DNA of 64,000 bases from Leisingera sp. ANG-Vp. GTDB lineage: Bacteria; Pseudomonadota; Alphaproteobacteria; Rhodobacterales; Rhodobacteraceae. The notes below the pieces were generated by a model. That model ran no database searches. It was given only the letters and a program-made list of their open reading frames with translations, and was not told where the DNA came from. The position numbers and the translations under genes were made by a program. Position 1 is the first letter of the stretch, and each line of letters starts with the position of its first letter. Of the stretch, positions 8,396 through 16,778 are shown piece by piece. The stretch is from positions 1-64,000 of the forward strand of contig NZ_JWLD01000063.1 in assembly GCF_000813725.1 (NCBI RefSeq), in the 5' to 3' direction.

Positions 8396-9060
8396 GCGCG
8401 CCCTTGCGGCTGATCCTGTTTGATGTGGATGGCACCCTGGCCGACAGTCAGGGCGCGATCACCGGCGCGATGACTGAGGCTTTTCAAGGTGTTGGACTGG
8501 AGGTTCCGGCGCGGGACGCGATCCTGGCGATTGTCGGCCTGTCGCTGCCCCTGGCAATGAAGGAGCTGGCACCGGGACAGGATGCCGCCACGCTGGACGC
8601 GCTGGTTGAAGGCTACAAATCCTCGTACATGCTGTCCCGCCAGGCTGCGGGAGCAGCGCATTCGCCGCTCTATCCCGGTGCGCGCGAAGCGCTTTTGGAG
8701 CTCAACGCGGTGCCGGAGTATCTGCTGGGCGTGGCAACCGGCAAGTCGCAGCGCGGGGTCGATGCTCTGATCGCAGCGCATGGGCTGGAGTGTTTCGTGA
8801 CCCGGCAGGTGGCGGACCATCATCCCTCGAAGCCGCATCCCTCGATGGTGCTGACGGCGATGGCGGAGACCGGGGTGGACCGGAGCAGCACCGTAATGAT
8901 CGGCGACACCCGGTTTGACATTGAGATGGGCAAGGCGGCAGGGGTCACCACCATTGCCGTGCCCTGGGGATACCATCCGGCAGAGACATTGGGCGCCGAT
9001 TACCTGATCCGCGACTTCGCGGAGCTGCGGCCGCTGCTGGCAGAGATTTGGAAGGCTTGA
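8392..9060 (+). CDS. HAD-superfamily hydrolase, phosphoglycolate phosphatase-like
   Basis: 222 residues with the HAD motifs: LFDVDGTLAD (nucleophile Asp11 and acid/base Asp13), VATGKSQRG (motif II Thr), Lys in HPSKPHPSM (motif III) and VMIGDTRFDIEMGKAAG (motif IV). The cap domain lies between motifs I and II. The substrate is probably a small phosphorylated metabolite. It starts with GTG overlapping the rluC stop (GTGA), and the ATP12 gene follows after three bases, so it is the third gene of a coupled run. Confidence 0.9.
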   Translation: MSAPLRLILFDVDGTLADSQGAITGAMTEAFQGVGLEVPARDAILAIVGLSLPLAMKELAPGQDAATLDALVEGYKSSYMLSRQAAGAAHSPLYPGAREALLELNAVPEYLLGVATGKSQRGVDALIAAHGLECFVTRQVADHHPSKPHPSMVLTAMAETGVDRSSTVMIGDTRFDIEMGKAAGVTTIAVPWGYHPAETLGADYLIRDFAELRPLLAEIWKA

Positions 9061-9063
9061 GAG

Positions 9064-9768
9064 ATGAGCAACTGGGCACAGAAACGGTTCTGGAAAGAGG
9101 TCTCGGTGGCGGAGGCCGAAGGCGGATTTGCAGTGGAGCTGGATGGCCGCCGGGTCAAGACGCCGGCCAAGGCACCGCTGGTGGTGCCCACCCGGGAGAT
9201 GGCCCAAGCCATCGCTGCGGAATGGGATGCGCAGACCGAATCAGTTGACCCTGGGAGCATGCCTTGCACCCGTTCTGCGAATGCGGCGATTGACAAGGTG
9301 ACACATCAGCACAGCGAAGTGGCCGCCATGCTGGCTGAATACGGCGATTCCGACCTCTTGTGCTACCGCGCCGACACGCCGGTGGAGTTGACGTTGCGTC
9401 AAGCAAGCGAATGGGACCCGGTGCTGGACTGGGCCGCCGATGCGCTGGGCGCCCGTCTGCAGCCCCGCACCGGTGTTTTGCATCAGCCGCAGGACGCGGG
9501 TGCCCTGGAGGAACTGTCCCGGCAAGTGCACGCGATGACCCCGTTTCAGCTGGCCGCGTTCCATGATTTGGTAGGGATTTCCGGGTCTTTGGTGCTGGGC
9601 TTTGCCGCCGCGCAGGGCTGGCGCGATGCGGAAGAGATCTGGCAGCTGTCGCGTCTGGACGAGCGCTGGCAGGAGGAGCAGTGGGGCGAAGATGAAGAGG
9701 CTCAGGCCGCCGCGGAAGTAAAGCGGCAGGAGTTTTTGCACGCCAAACGCTTCTACGATTTTTCCTGA
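9064..9768 (+). CDS. ATP12-family F1-ATPase assembly chaperone
   Basis: 234 residues of the ATP12 family, which binds free alpha subunit of F1 ATP synthase during assembly in mitochondria and alphaproteobacteria. Diagnostic blocks are KRFWKEVSV, LDGRRVKTPAKAPLVVPT, AIAAEWDAQ, the central region GDSDLLCYRAD, and the C-terminal SRLDERWQEEQWGEDEEA. It closes the crcB-rluC-HAD-ATP12 run. Location next to a HAD phosphatase and an RluC-type synthase is common in Rhodobacteraceae. Confidence 0.92.
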   Translation: MSNWAQKRFWKEVSVAEAEGGFAVELDGRRVKTPAKAPLVVPTREMAQAIAAEWDAQTESVDPGSMPCTRSANAAIDKVTHQHSEVAAMLAEYGDSDLLCYRADTPVELTLRQASEWDPVLDWAADALGARLQPRTGVLHQPQDAGALEELSRQVHAMTPFQLAAFHDLVGISGSLVLGFAAAQGWRDAEEIWQLSRLDERWQEEQWGEDEEAQAAAEVKRQEFLHAKRFYDFS

Positions 9769-9867
9769 GAGTTCAAAAAATTACCTTTTCGGCCCCTCGA
9801 ACGGCATAAAATTATACGCCGGAATAGTTTGTGCGCGCTGCGCACATCGAATTTCCTGATCGCGCCC

Positions 9868-9979
9868 TTGACGTTTGTTGATGAATGCGCCCAGAATTGG
9901 GCGCGAATTAGGGGTAAACCCTTCTTCGGTCTCATTTCCGGCGGGGGATCGCCGGAAAATAAGAACCGCCGAATGGCGG
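9868..9979 (+). promoter_or_regulatory. aapJ upstream region: promoter-like boxes and three hairpins
   Basis: TTGACG (9868-9873) and CAGAAT (9892-9897) are 18 bases apart and could be -35 and -10 boxes. They overlap a dyad GCGCCCA/TGGGCGC (9887-9893 with 9898-9904) that could be an operator. Downstream are an 8-bp hairpin TTCCGGCG/CGCCGGAA (9936-9943 with 9950-9957) and a 5-bp one (9966-9970 with 9975-9979), neither with a T-run. The second ends 20 bases before the aapJ ATG, so the leader RNA is structured. Confidence 0.4.
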
Positions 9980-9999
9980 GCTATCAGGAAGAGGTAAAA

Positions 10000-11016
10000 A
10001 TGAAAAAATCCGTATTTTTGGGCGCAATGGCCTTTGCCGGTCTTGCGGCTGGCGCAGCATCTGCCGGTACGCTGGACGACGTTAAGGCGCGCGGCAAGCT
10101 GAACTGCGGCGTGACCACCGGTCTGGTTGGCTTTGCGGCTCCGAATGCGAATGGGGAATGGGAAGGTTTTGACGTTGCCGTGTGCCGTGCTGTGGCTGCA
10201 GCCGTGCTGGGCGACTCGACCGCTGTGGAGTTCGTGCCGACCACCGGCAAGACCCGCTTTACCGCGCTGGCGTCGGGTGAAATCGACATGCTGGCCCGTA
10301 ACACCACCTGGACCTTCTCGCGCGATGTCGACCTGAAGTTTGAATTCGTGGGCGTCAACTACTACGACGGCCAGGGCTTCATGGTCCCGAAAGATCTGGG
10401 CGTCAGCTCGGCCAAGGAACTGGACGGCGCAACCGTCTGCATCCAGACCGGCACCACCACCGAGCTGAACCTGGCGGATTTCTTCCGTTCCAACAACATC
10501 AGCTATGAGCCGGTTCCGATCGAAACCAACGCTGAAGCCCAGCAGCAGTACCTGGCTGGCTCCTGCGACGTGTACACCACCGACGCCTCCGGCCTGGCAG
10601 CAACCCGCGCCACCTTCGACGATCCGTCGGGGCATGCGATTCTGCCGGAAATCATCTCCAAAGAGCCGCTGGGCCCGCTGGTCCGCCATGGCGACCACGA
10701 GTGGGGCGATGTTGTCCGCTGGACCCTGAACGCGATGATCGCAGCTGAAGAGCTGGGCGTGACCTCGGCCAACATCAGCGAAATGTCCGCAGGCACCGAC
10801 AACCCGGAAATCAACCGCCTGCTGGGCACCGAAGGCACCCTGGGCGAAATGCTGGGCCTGTCGGCTGACTGGGCGAAAAACGCAGTTGCCGCCAACGGCA
10901 ACTACGGCGAAGTGTTTGCCAAGACCATCGGTGAAGACACCCCGGTCGGCCTGGCGCGCGGCCTGAACGCTCAGTGGACCGAAGGCGGCCTGCTGTACGC
11001 ACCGCCGTTCCGCTAA
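10000..11016 (+). CDS. aapJ: General L-amino acid ABC transporter, periplasmic binding protein
   Basis: A 338-residue type 3 solute-binding protein. The signal peptide is MKKSVFLGAMAFAGLAAGAASA. The mature part starts GTLDDVKARGKLNCGV and has the typical GFDVAVCRAVAAAVLG and TSGEIDMLARNTTWT-like block (ALASGEIDMLARNTTWTFSR). Together with the next three genes it forms a broad-specificity amino-acid importer. The ATG has GAGG upstream. It is separated from aapQ by an intrinsic terminator, which would give an excess of binding protein over membrane subunits. Confidence 0.96.
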   Translation: MKKSVFLGAMAFAGLAAGAASAGTLDDVKARGKLNCGVTTGLVGFAAPNANGEWEGFDVAVCRAVAAAVLGDSTAVEFVPTTGKTRFTALASGEIDMLARNTTWTFSRDVDLKFEFVGVNYYDGQGFMVPKDLGVSSAKELDGATVCIQTGTTTELNLADFFRSNNISYEPVPIETNAEAQQQYLAGSCDVYTTDASGLAATRATFDDPSGHAILPEIISKEPLGPLVRHGDHEWGDVVRWTLNAMIAAEELGVTSANISEMSAGTDNPEINRLLGTEGTLGEMLGLSADWAKNAVAANGNYGEVFAKTIGEDTPVGLARGLNAQWTEGGLLYAPPFR

Positions 11017-11029
11017 ACACATCTTCGGA

Positions 11030-11058
11030 AAGGGCGCAGGACACTCCTGCGCCCTTTT
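11030..11058 (+). terminator. Intra-operon intrinsic terminator between aapJ and aapQ
   Basis: A perfect 11-bp stem AAGGGCGCAGG/CCTGCGCCCTT (11030-11040 with 11046-11056), loop ACACT, then TTTT. Its place after the binding-protein gene suggests partial termination or 3'-end protection of the aapJ message. Confidence 0.85.
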
Positions 11059-11141
11059 CCTATCTGCAAAAAGCTCCGGACCGCTGCGGAGCGGGGACAA
11101 CCCCGCCGGGACAGACCATCGGAGCCAGGGGATCACAATTC

Positions 11142-12374
11142 ATGTCAACGTTGACTGACCCGCCGAACGAAGGGTTTCGGCTGTCTATGCTCTTCAATGA
11201 CACCCGCTACCGGTCACTGACCTTTCAGGTAATCGCGGCTGTCGTTCTTGCCCTGTGCATTTGGTATCTTGGAAACAACCTGATCCAGAACCTCCGCGCA
11301 GCCGGGCTCAATATTTCCTATTCCTTCCTCGGCAATCCGTCCGGGTATGACATCAACCAGCGCCTGGTGGAGTACGACAACCAGTCCAGCCACGGCCGCG
11401 CCGCCCTTGTCGGCCTGCTGAACACGCTGCTGGTGGCCTTCCTGGCCTGTATCACCGCGACGGTGTTCGGCGTGATCGCCGGCGTTCTGCGGCTCTCCAA
11501 CAACTGGCTCGTCTCCAAGCTGATGGCGGTCTATGTCGAGATCTTCCGCAACATCCCGGTGCTGATCTGGATCATCATCATCTTCACCATCATGACGGCG
11601 GTGCTGCCGGGCCCGCGGGCGTTCCGCGGCGATGATGCCACCTCCAGCATGCTGTTTGACGCTTTTGCTTTCACCAACCGCGGCATCTACATCCCGATGC
11701 CCTGGTTCGAGAACGGCATCTTTGCCAGCGCCTCGATGAACTGGCTGCTGGTGCTTATCGGCTTCGCAGGTTCCTGGTTTGCGGCGCATCAGATCAATAT
11801 CTGGGCCAACAACAAGCAGGAAGCTACCGGTGTGCGGCCCAAGACCCTGTCGCTGATCCTCGCGGCATGGCTGGTGCCGTTCCTGGCGCTGATGCTGATC
11901 ATGGGGCTGACCTGGGAATACCCTGAGCTGAAGGGCTTCAACTTCAAGGGCGGCATCAAGATCGGCGGCCCGCTGATCGCGCTGTGGTTTGCCCTGTCGA
12001 TCTATACCGGCGCCTTCATTGCCGAGAACGTCCGTGCAGGCATTCAGGCGGTGTCCAAGGGCCAGACCGAGGCCGCGTCGGCCCTGGGCCTGCGTCCGCG
12101 CCGGGTGATGAACCTGGTGGTGCTGCCGCAGGCGCTGCGTGTGATCATCCCGCCGCTCATCTCCAACTTCCTCAACATTACCAAGAACTCCTCGCTGGCG
12201 ATTGCCGTGGGCTATGCGGATATCACCGCAACTCTGGGCGGGATCACCCTGAACCAGACCGGCCGCGCCATTGAATGTGTTCTCTTGCTGATGCTGTTCT
12301 ATCTGACCGCTTCACTGACGATTTCGATGGTCATGAACGTCTACAACGCATCCGTGAAGTTGAAGGAGCGCTGA
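11142..12374 (+). CDS. aapQ: General L-amino acid ABC transporter, permease AapQ
   Basis: A 410-residue HisMQ-type inner-membrane permease. The HisMQ block contains LLNTLLVAFLACITATVFG, and the ABC-contacting loop is NVRAGIQAVSKGQTEAASALG with a Pro-rich continuation (VLPQALRVIIPPL). The enlarged periplasmic insert between helices is typical of AapQ. The ATG at 11142 has AGGGGA upstream; the longer open frame runs back into the terminator. aapM follows after three bases. Confidence 0.95.
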   Translation: MSTLTDPPNEGFRLSMLFNDTRYRSLTFQVIAAVVLALCIWYLGNNLIQNLRAAGLNISYSFLGNPSGYDINQRLVEYDNQSSHGRAALVGLLNTLLVAFLACITATVFGVIAGVLRLSNNWLVSKLMAVYVEIFRNIPVLIWIIIIFTIMTAVLPGPRAFRGDDATSSMLFDAFAFTNRGIYIPMPWFENGIFASASMNWLLVLIGFAGSWFAAHQINIWANNKQEATGVRPKTLSLILAAWLVPFLALMLIMGLTWEYPELKGFNFKGGIKIGGPLIALWFALSIYTGAFIAENVRAGIQAVSKGQTEAASALGLRPRRVMNLVVLPQALRVIIPPLISNFLNITKNSSLAIAVGYADITATLGGITLNQTGRAIECVLLLMLFYLTASLTISMVMNVYNASVKLKER

Positions 12375-12377
12375 GCC

Positions 12378-13676
12378 ATGAGCGATCAGACAACCAATTC
12401 CATCGCTTTTGTCGCGGATGGAACCATTCCGCCCTCGCCGCCGCCGGCTGGTGAGACCGGTCCAATCAAATGGCTGCGCGAGAACCTGTTCTCCAATGCC
12501 GTCAACTCTGTCCTGACGATCCTGGCGCTGCTGGCGATCTATATGATCCTTGCAAAGACACTGCCTTGGATTCTGAACGGCGTCTGGACCACCAGCTCGC
12601 TGGCGGAATGCCGTGAAGTTCTGAACGGTAAAGTGGGCGCCTGTTTCTCGGTTCTGACCGAGCGCTGGAACCAGCTGCTTTACGGCTTCAAGTATCCGGT
12701 GGATCAGTACTGGCGTCCGAACCTGGCCCTGGTGCTGCTGCTGGTTGCGATTGCGCCGGTGCTGTTCTTTGACCTGCCGCGCAAGCTGCTGGCCTTTACC
12801 GCTGTCTACCCCTTCCTGGCCTTCTGGCTGATCTGGGGCGGCACCATCCTGGCGCCGATCGTGGCGCTGCTGGGCTTTGCCGCGGGCGCCTTTGTGTTCC
12901 AGACCTACGGCAAGAGCAGCTTTGCCATCGGCTTCTTCGGGGCGATTGCCGCAGCCTTTGCTGTGTGGCTCATTGGCGGGGCGCTGATCCCGGACGGGGC
13001 GTCGGACAACGCCATGCTGCAGGCAGTGCCGTCGCGCGATCTGGGCGGCTTCATGCTGAACCTGATGCTGGGTGTGACCTGTGTGTCGCTGTCGCTGCCG
13101 CTGGGCATTGCACTGGCTCTGGGCCGTCAGTCGGATATGCCGCTGATCAAGTGGATCTGTGTGGTCTTCATTGAATTTGTGCGCGGCGTGCCGCTGATCA
13201 CCCTGCTGTTCGTGGCATCGGTGATGCTGGCCTACTTCTTCCCGCCGGAAAGCACCGTCGACCTGTTCCTGCGCGTGGTGATCATGATCACCATGTTCTC
13301 GGCAGCCTATATCGCCGAGGTGATCCGCGGCGGCCTGGCCGCGCTTCCCAAGGGGCAGTACGAAGCGGCTGACAGCCTTGGCCTGGACTACCCCCAGGCG
13401 ATGCGGCTGATCATCCTGCCGCAGGCGCTGAAGATCTCCATCCCGGGCATCGTGAACGTGGCCGTCGGCCTGTTCAAGGACACCACCTTGGTTTCGGTCA
13501 TTTCGATGTTCGACCTGGTGGGCATGATCCGCGGCCCGATCCTCGCCTCCACTGAGTGGAACGGGGTCTACTGGGAGCTTCTGGGCTTTGCGGCCGCGCT
13601 GTTCTTCGTCGTCTGCTACGGCATTTCTCAATACTCACAGTGGCTCGAGCGCCGTCTCGCCACCGACCACCGTTAA
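12378..13676 (+). CDS. aapM: General L-amino acid ABC transporter, permease AapM
   Basis: A 432-residue permease pairing with AapQ. It shows the central helices of the HisM fold and the EAA loop IRGGLAALPKGQYEAADSLG followed by LIILPQALKISIPG. A long N-terminal extension with several membrane segments (about residues 40-210) precedes the HisMQ domain, as usual for AapM. The Shine-Dalgarno is GGAG at the end of aapQ. Tight spacing with aapQ and aapP supports one transcript. Confidence 0.95.
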   Translation: MSDQTTNSIAFVADGTIPPSPPPAGETGPIKWLRENLFSNAVNSVLTILALLAIYMILAKTLPWILNGVWTTSSLAECREVLNGKVGACFSVLTERWNQLLYGFKYPVDQYWRPNLALVLLLVAIAPVLFFDLPRKLLAFTAVYPFLAFWLIWGGTILAPIVALLGFAAGAFVFQTYGKSSFAIGFFGAIAAAFAVWLIGGALIPDGASDNAMLQAVPSRDLGGFMLNLMLGVTCVSLSLPLGIALALGRQSDMPLIKWICVVFIEFVRGVPLITLLFVASVMLAYFFPPESTVDLFLRVVIMITMFSAAYIAEVIRGGLAALPKGQYEAADSLGLDYPQAMRLIILPQALKISIPGIVNVAVGLFKDTTLVSVISMFDLVGMIRGPILASTEWNGVYWELLGFAAALFFVVCYGISQYSQWLERRLATDHR

Positions 13677-13688
13677 GGAGTTCAACAT

Positions 13689-14480
13689 ATGTCTGAACTT
13701 ATGTCCGACCGCCAAATCGACCGCTCCAAGATGCAGGTGAGCGACGAGGTCGCTATCGAAATCAATGGCATGAACAAGTGGTACGGCTCGTTCCACGTGC
13801 TGCGCGACATCAATCTGACCGTCAATCAGGGCGAGCGGATCGTCATCGCGGGCCCCTCGGGCTCCGGCAAGTCGACCCTGATCCGCTGCCTCAACGCGCT
13901 GGAAGAGCACCAGCAGGGCAAGATCGTCGTCGACGGCACCGAACTGTCCAACGACTTGAAAAACATCGACAAGATCCGCTCGGAAGTGGGCATGGTGTTC
14001 CAGCACTTCAACCTGTTCCCGCATCTGACGATCCTGGAGAACTGCACCCTGGCGCCGATCTGGGTCCGCAAGACGCCCAAGAAAGAGGCCGAGGAGCGGG
14101 CGATGCATTTCCTGGAGAAGGTGAAGATCCCGGAGCAGGCCAACAAGTACCCCGGCATGCTGTCGGGCGGCCAGCAGCAGCGGGTGGCGATTGCGCGCTC
14201 GCTTTGCATGATGCCGCGGATCATGCTGTTCGACGAACCCACATCGGCGCTGGACCCGGAGATGATCAAGGAGGTCTTGGACACCATGATCGAGCTGGCG
14301 GAAGAGGGCATGACCATGCTCTGCGTGACCCACGAGATGGGCTTTGCCCGCCAGGTGGCGAACCGGGTGATCTTCATGGATGCCGGCCAGATCGTCGAGC
14401 AGAACGAGCCGGAAGAGTTCTTCAACAACCCCAAGAGCGACCGCACCAAGCTGTTCCTCAGCCAGATCCTGGGGCACTGA
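13689..14480 (+). CDS. aapP: General L-amino acid ABC transporter, ATP-binding protein AapP
   Basis: A 263-residue ABC ATPase of the polar amino-acid family. Walker A is GPSGSGKS (residues 55-62), the signature is [15 protein letters not shown], Walker B is [14 protein letters not shown], and the switch His is in VTHEMGF. It energises import through AapQM. The Shine-Dalgarno AAGGAG precedes the ATG. A strong terminator 28 bases after the stop ends the operon. Confidence 0.97.
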   Translation: MSELMSDRQIDRSKMQVSDEVAIEINGMNKWYGSFHVLRDINLTVNQGERIVIAGPSGSGKSTLIRCLNALEEHQQGKIVVDGTELSNDLKNIDKIRSEVGMVFQHFNLFPHLTILENCTLAPIWVRKTPKKEAEERAMHFLEKVKIPEQANKYPGMLSGGQQQRVAIARSLCMMPRIMLFDEPTSALDPEMIKEVLDTMIELAEEGMTMLCVTHEMGFARQVANRVIFMDAGQIVEQNEPEEFFNNPKSDRTKLFLSQILGH

Positions 14481-14508
14481 AAGCAGGGTGCTCTTGCTTG
14501 CCAAAAGA

Positions 14509-14535
14509 AAGGCCGGGCAGTTGCCCGGCCTTTTT
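14509..14535 (+). terminator. Intrinsic terminator ending the aap operon
   Basis: Perfect 10-bp stem AAGGCCGGGC/GCCCGGCCTT (14509-14518 with 14523-14532) followed by TTTTT. The upstream side is A-rich (AAAAGAAA), so it may also serve the convergent minus-strand gene ending at 14549. Confidence 0.9.
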
Positions 14536-14548
14536 CGTTGAGGTGCCG

Positions 14549-15046
14549 TTACTCTCCCAGCAGCTCCCGCGGGACGGTAAAGTCGATCACCCTGCCGCTG
14601 CTCCAGGTCAGATCGCGCCAGCTGGAAATGGCAAATTCCGCCACCAGGGTTGCGCCCGTGGGGTAATCGTCAAAACGTGAGTGCTCCGGCGGGGTGGCCA
14701 CGATGGAATGGGCAAAAGCAGCGATGCCGGGATTATGCCCGATCAGCATGACCCGCGGCTGCTCGGCCTCCTGCAGCACCTTGAGCATGATATCCGAGTT
14801 GGCGTGATAGAGCCGTTCAGTAAAAGCTGCCGGGGCATCCATCCCCATCAGCTCCCAGGTCTCTCGGGTGCGCTGGGAAGAAGAGGAAATCACCTGATCC
14901 GGCAGATAGCCGTTTTCGCGCAGCCAGGCGGAAATTGCCGGGGCCGAGCGCCGGCCCCGTTTGTTCAGCGGGCGGGCGTGGTCGCTGGGCACATTGGTGT
15001 CCCAGGCGGATTTTGCGTGGCGGGTCAGGATAAGGGTGCAAGTCAT
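14549..15046 (-). CDS. SixA-like histidine phosphatase
   Basis: A 165-residue single-domain member of the histidine phosphatase (phosphoglycerate mutase-like) superfamily. The catalytic His10 is in LTRHAKSAW (the RHG motif is RHA here, as in SixA), and the second His104 is in LIGHNPG. SixA proteins dephosphorylate histidine-phosphotransfer domains or act on small phosphates; the target here is unknown. Its start overlaps the stop of the upstream Fe-S protein gene (ATGA), so the two are coupled. Confidence 0.88.
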   Translation of the reverse strand: MTCTLILTRHAKSAWDTNVPSDHARPLNKRGRRSAPAISAWLRENGYLPDQVISSSSQRTRETWELMGMDAPAAFTERLYHANSDIMLKVLQEAEQPRVMLIGHNPGIAAFAHSIVATPPEHSRFDDYPTGATLVAEFAISSWRDLTWSSGRVIDFTVPRELLGE

Positions 15047-15744
15047 CGCGAGTGAAAATGCCTCATGTGGTGTGCAGTTTGGTCAGGGTCCCGGCCGGCG
15101 GAGCGGCTCAGCGGGCAGGCCCGCCGGGCAAGGCAGCCGCCGGACATGCAGCCGGCGCCTGCGCTGGTATCAAGATAATCATGGCAGGCCGCCAGATCGT
15201 AAGGGCCTCCGTCTGCCAGCGCCGACACTGGGCAGCTGCTGAGGCAGGGACGGGAGGGGCAGCTTTCGCAGGGGGACTCTGCCAAAGGCGGAGGGGGAAT
15301 GTCAAATTCCTGTTTGAAATGAAGGGCCCCCCGCAAGGATATCAGCATTCCAACGCGATCATGCACCATCATCTGTGACGGTGATGTGAAAAACCGGCCC
15401 GAGGCCAGCGCCCAGTTGATGAATGGCGTGTAGGGCGGGCCGCCAAAGGGAAAATAGGGGTTGGCGCCGGTCTCTTCCGCCAGGGCGCCAATCACCCTCT
15501 GGGACCAGCGGTCCACGGGATGCGGCGCGCCGTCCCGGTGCTCGGGACTGCTGGTGAAGATGTTCCAGAACTCTGAGGTGGTGCCCAGCAGGATCAGAGT
15601 GCCGCCCTCCAGCGCCTTCACCGGCTTTTGCTGCGGGTGCAGCGCGGCATGGACCGCTAGCCCGGTCTGAGCGGCGGCTGCTTCGATTTCGGCGTAGGTG
15701 TTCCTGTCCCGGGCCGGGGAGGCGGGCAGATCGGTCAGAGTCAT
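15043..15744 (-). CDS. Ferredoxin-like cysteine-rich (4Fe-4S) protein
   Basis: A 233-residue protein with a Cys cluster near its C-terminus: CESCPSRPCLSSCPV, then CHDYL, then CMSGGCLARRACP. This spacing suggests one or two 4Fe-4S clusters, similar to the QueG/ferredoxin-domain type. The middle segment GANPYFPFGGPPYTPF is typical of a small conserved family in Rhodobacteraceae. The electron partner is unknown. I chose the ATG at 15744 over a TTG 22 codons upstream because the upstream part is low-complexity and near a terminator. It is coupled to the SixA-like gene. Confidence 0.75.
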   Translation of the reverse strand: MTLTDLPASPARDRNTYAEIEAAAAQTGLAVHAALHPQQKPVKALEGGTLILLGTTSEFWNIFTSSPEHRDGAPHPVDRWSQRVIGALAEETGANPYFPFGGPPYTPFINWALASGRFFTSPSQMMVHDRVGMLISLRGALHFKQEFDIPPPPLAESPCESCPSRPCLSSCPVSALADGGPYDLAACHDYLDTSAGAGCMSGGCLARRACPLSRSAGRDPDQTAHHMRHFHSR

Positions 15745-15808
15745 GGCTGGCGTCCGGTAAGGTGGCTTTGGGGCGAGCCTAGCAGCGCGGTTCTCTGCCG
15801 CAGAGTGC

Positions 15809-15837
15809 AAAAACGCCCCGCCGGGGTCTGCCGGCGT
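15809..15837 (-). terminator. Probable intrinsic terminator after the sterol-desaturase-like gene
   Basis: On the minus strand ACGCCGG pairs with CCGG and GGCGT across a short bulge and is followed by TTTTT (15813-15809). It lies 15 bases after the stop of the gene ending at 15853. Confidence 0.5.
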
Positions 15838-15852
15838 CTTCCTGCCGGCCCC

Positions 15853-16647
15853 TCAGCGGCGGCGGAACGGCAGCAGCAGGCTCCAGCCCAGTCTGGCGGG
15901 CCGGTTGTCCTGCCATTGCAAGCCAATGGTCATTTCGGCATGGCCTTGACCGGGCTGCGCTGTGTAAGTGCCGAACAGCCGGTCCCAGATGGAAAGCGCG
16001 AACCCAAAATTGCTGTCGTGCTCCTCGCGCCGGGCCGAGTGGTGCACCCGGTGCATATCCGGCGTCACCAGGAGCAGCCTCAGTGCGGCATCAGCGGCGC
16101 GCGGCAGCCGCAGATTGGCATGGTTGAACAGCGCTGTGCCATTCAGCAGTACTTCAAAGACCACCACAGCCGCAGCTGAAGGCCCCAGCAGATAAACCAG
16201 CCCGATCTTCAGCAGCATCGACAGGGCGATCTCGATGGGGTGGAACCGCACCGCTGTGGTCACATCCATATCGCGGTCGGCGTGATGCACCCGGTGCAGC
16301 CGCCACAAGAGCGGCACCTTATGGGTGATCAGATGCTGCAGCCAGATGGCAAAATCCAGCACCAGCACTGCCAGCAGGACTTCCGCCCAGGCAGGCCAGG
16401 ACAATGCGTTCAGCAGCCCCCAGCCGTTCTCCGCCGCATCCAGTGCCGCGCCAGCTGCCAGCAGCGGCAGGCCCAGGGCCATGGCACGCAATGTCACAGC
16501 GTTCAGCAGCGTGATCGACAAATTGGTGACCCAGCGCTGTCCCTGCGGCAGCCGCCGCGCCCGCTTTGGCGCCCTGGCCTCGGCCACAGCAAACAATGCA
16601 AACAGGCCCAGGAAAACACCCAGGCGGATCAGGCTTTCATGCTCCAT
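15853..16647 (-). CDS. Sterol desaturase/fatty acid hydroxylase-family membrane protein
   Basis: A 264-residue membrane protein with the three His boxes of the diiron family: HLITHK, HRVHHADRDMD and HRVHHSARREEHDSNFG. Four or five membrane helices surround them. Members hydroxylate or desaturate lipids (sterols, fatty acids, carotenoids, alkylglycerols); the lipid here cannot be told. Starts at 16647 or 16665 are both possible; the longer open frame runs into repeat copy C and is not coding. Confidence 0.88.
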   Translation of the reverse strand: MEHESLIRLGVFLGLFALFAVAEARAPKRARRLPQGQRWVTNLSITLLNAVTLRAMALGLPLLAAGAALDAAENGWGLLNALSWPAWAEVLLAVLVLDFAIWLQHLITHKVPLLWRLHRVHHADRDMDVTTAVRFHPIEIALSMLLKIGLVYLLGPSAAAVVVFEVLLNGTALFNHANLRLPRAADAALRLLLVTPDMHRVHHSARREEHDSNFGFALSIWDRLFGTYTAQPGQGHAEMTIGLQWQDNRPARLGWSLLLPFRRR

Positions 16648-16702
16648 GGAAGCAGCGATGCGCATAGCCAGGCAAAAAGCAAGCCCCGCCACGCCACTGC
16701 TG

Positions 16703-16769
16703 CTTCTTTCTGGTTGAAAATACCCCGGGGTGAATTGGCCCGAATGGGCCAAGAGGGGCAGCGCCCCTC
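16703..16769 (+). repeat. Interspersed hairpin repeat, copy C
   Basis: It has the same layout as copy A: CTTCTTTCTGGTT, AAAATACCCCGGGGTGAATTGG, then stem TTGGCCC/GGGCCAA (16735-16741 with 16746-16752) and stem GAGGGGC/GCCCCTC (16753-16759 with 16763-16769). Compared with copy A the first stem is one pair longer and the loop differs (GAAT versus GCGA) while pairing is kept. It lies between the desaturase-like gene and argB. Confidence 0.8.
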
Positions 16770-16778
16770 CCGCAGGCT

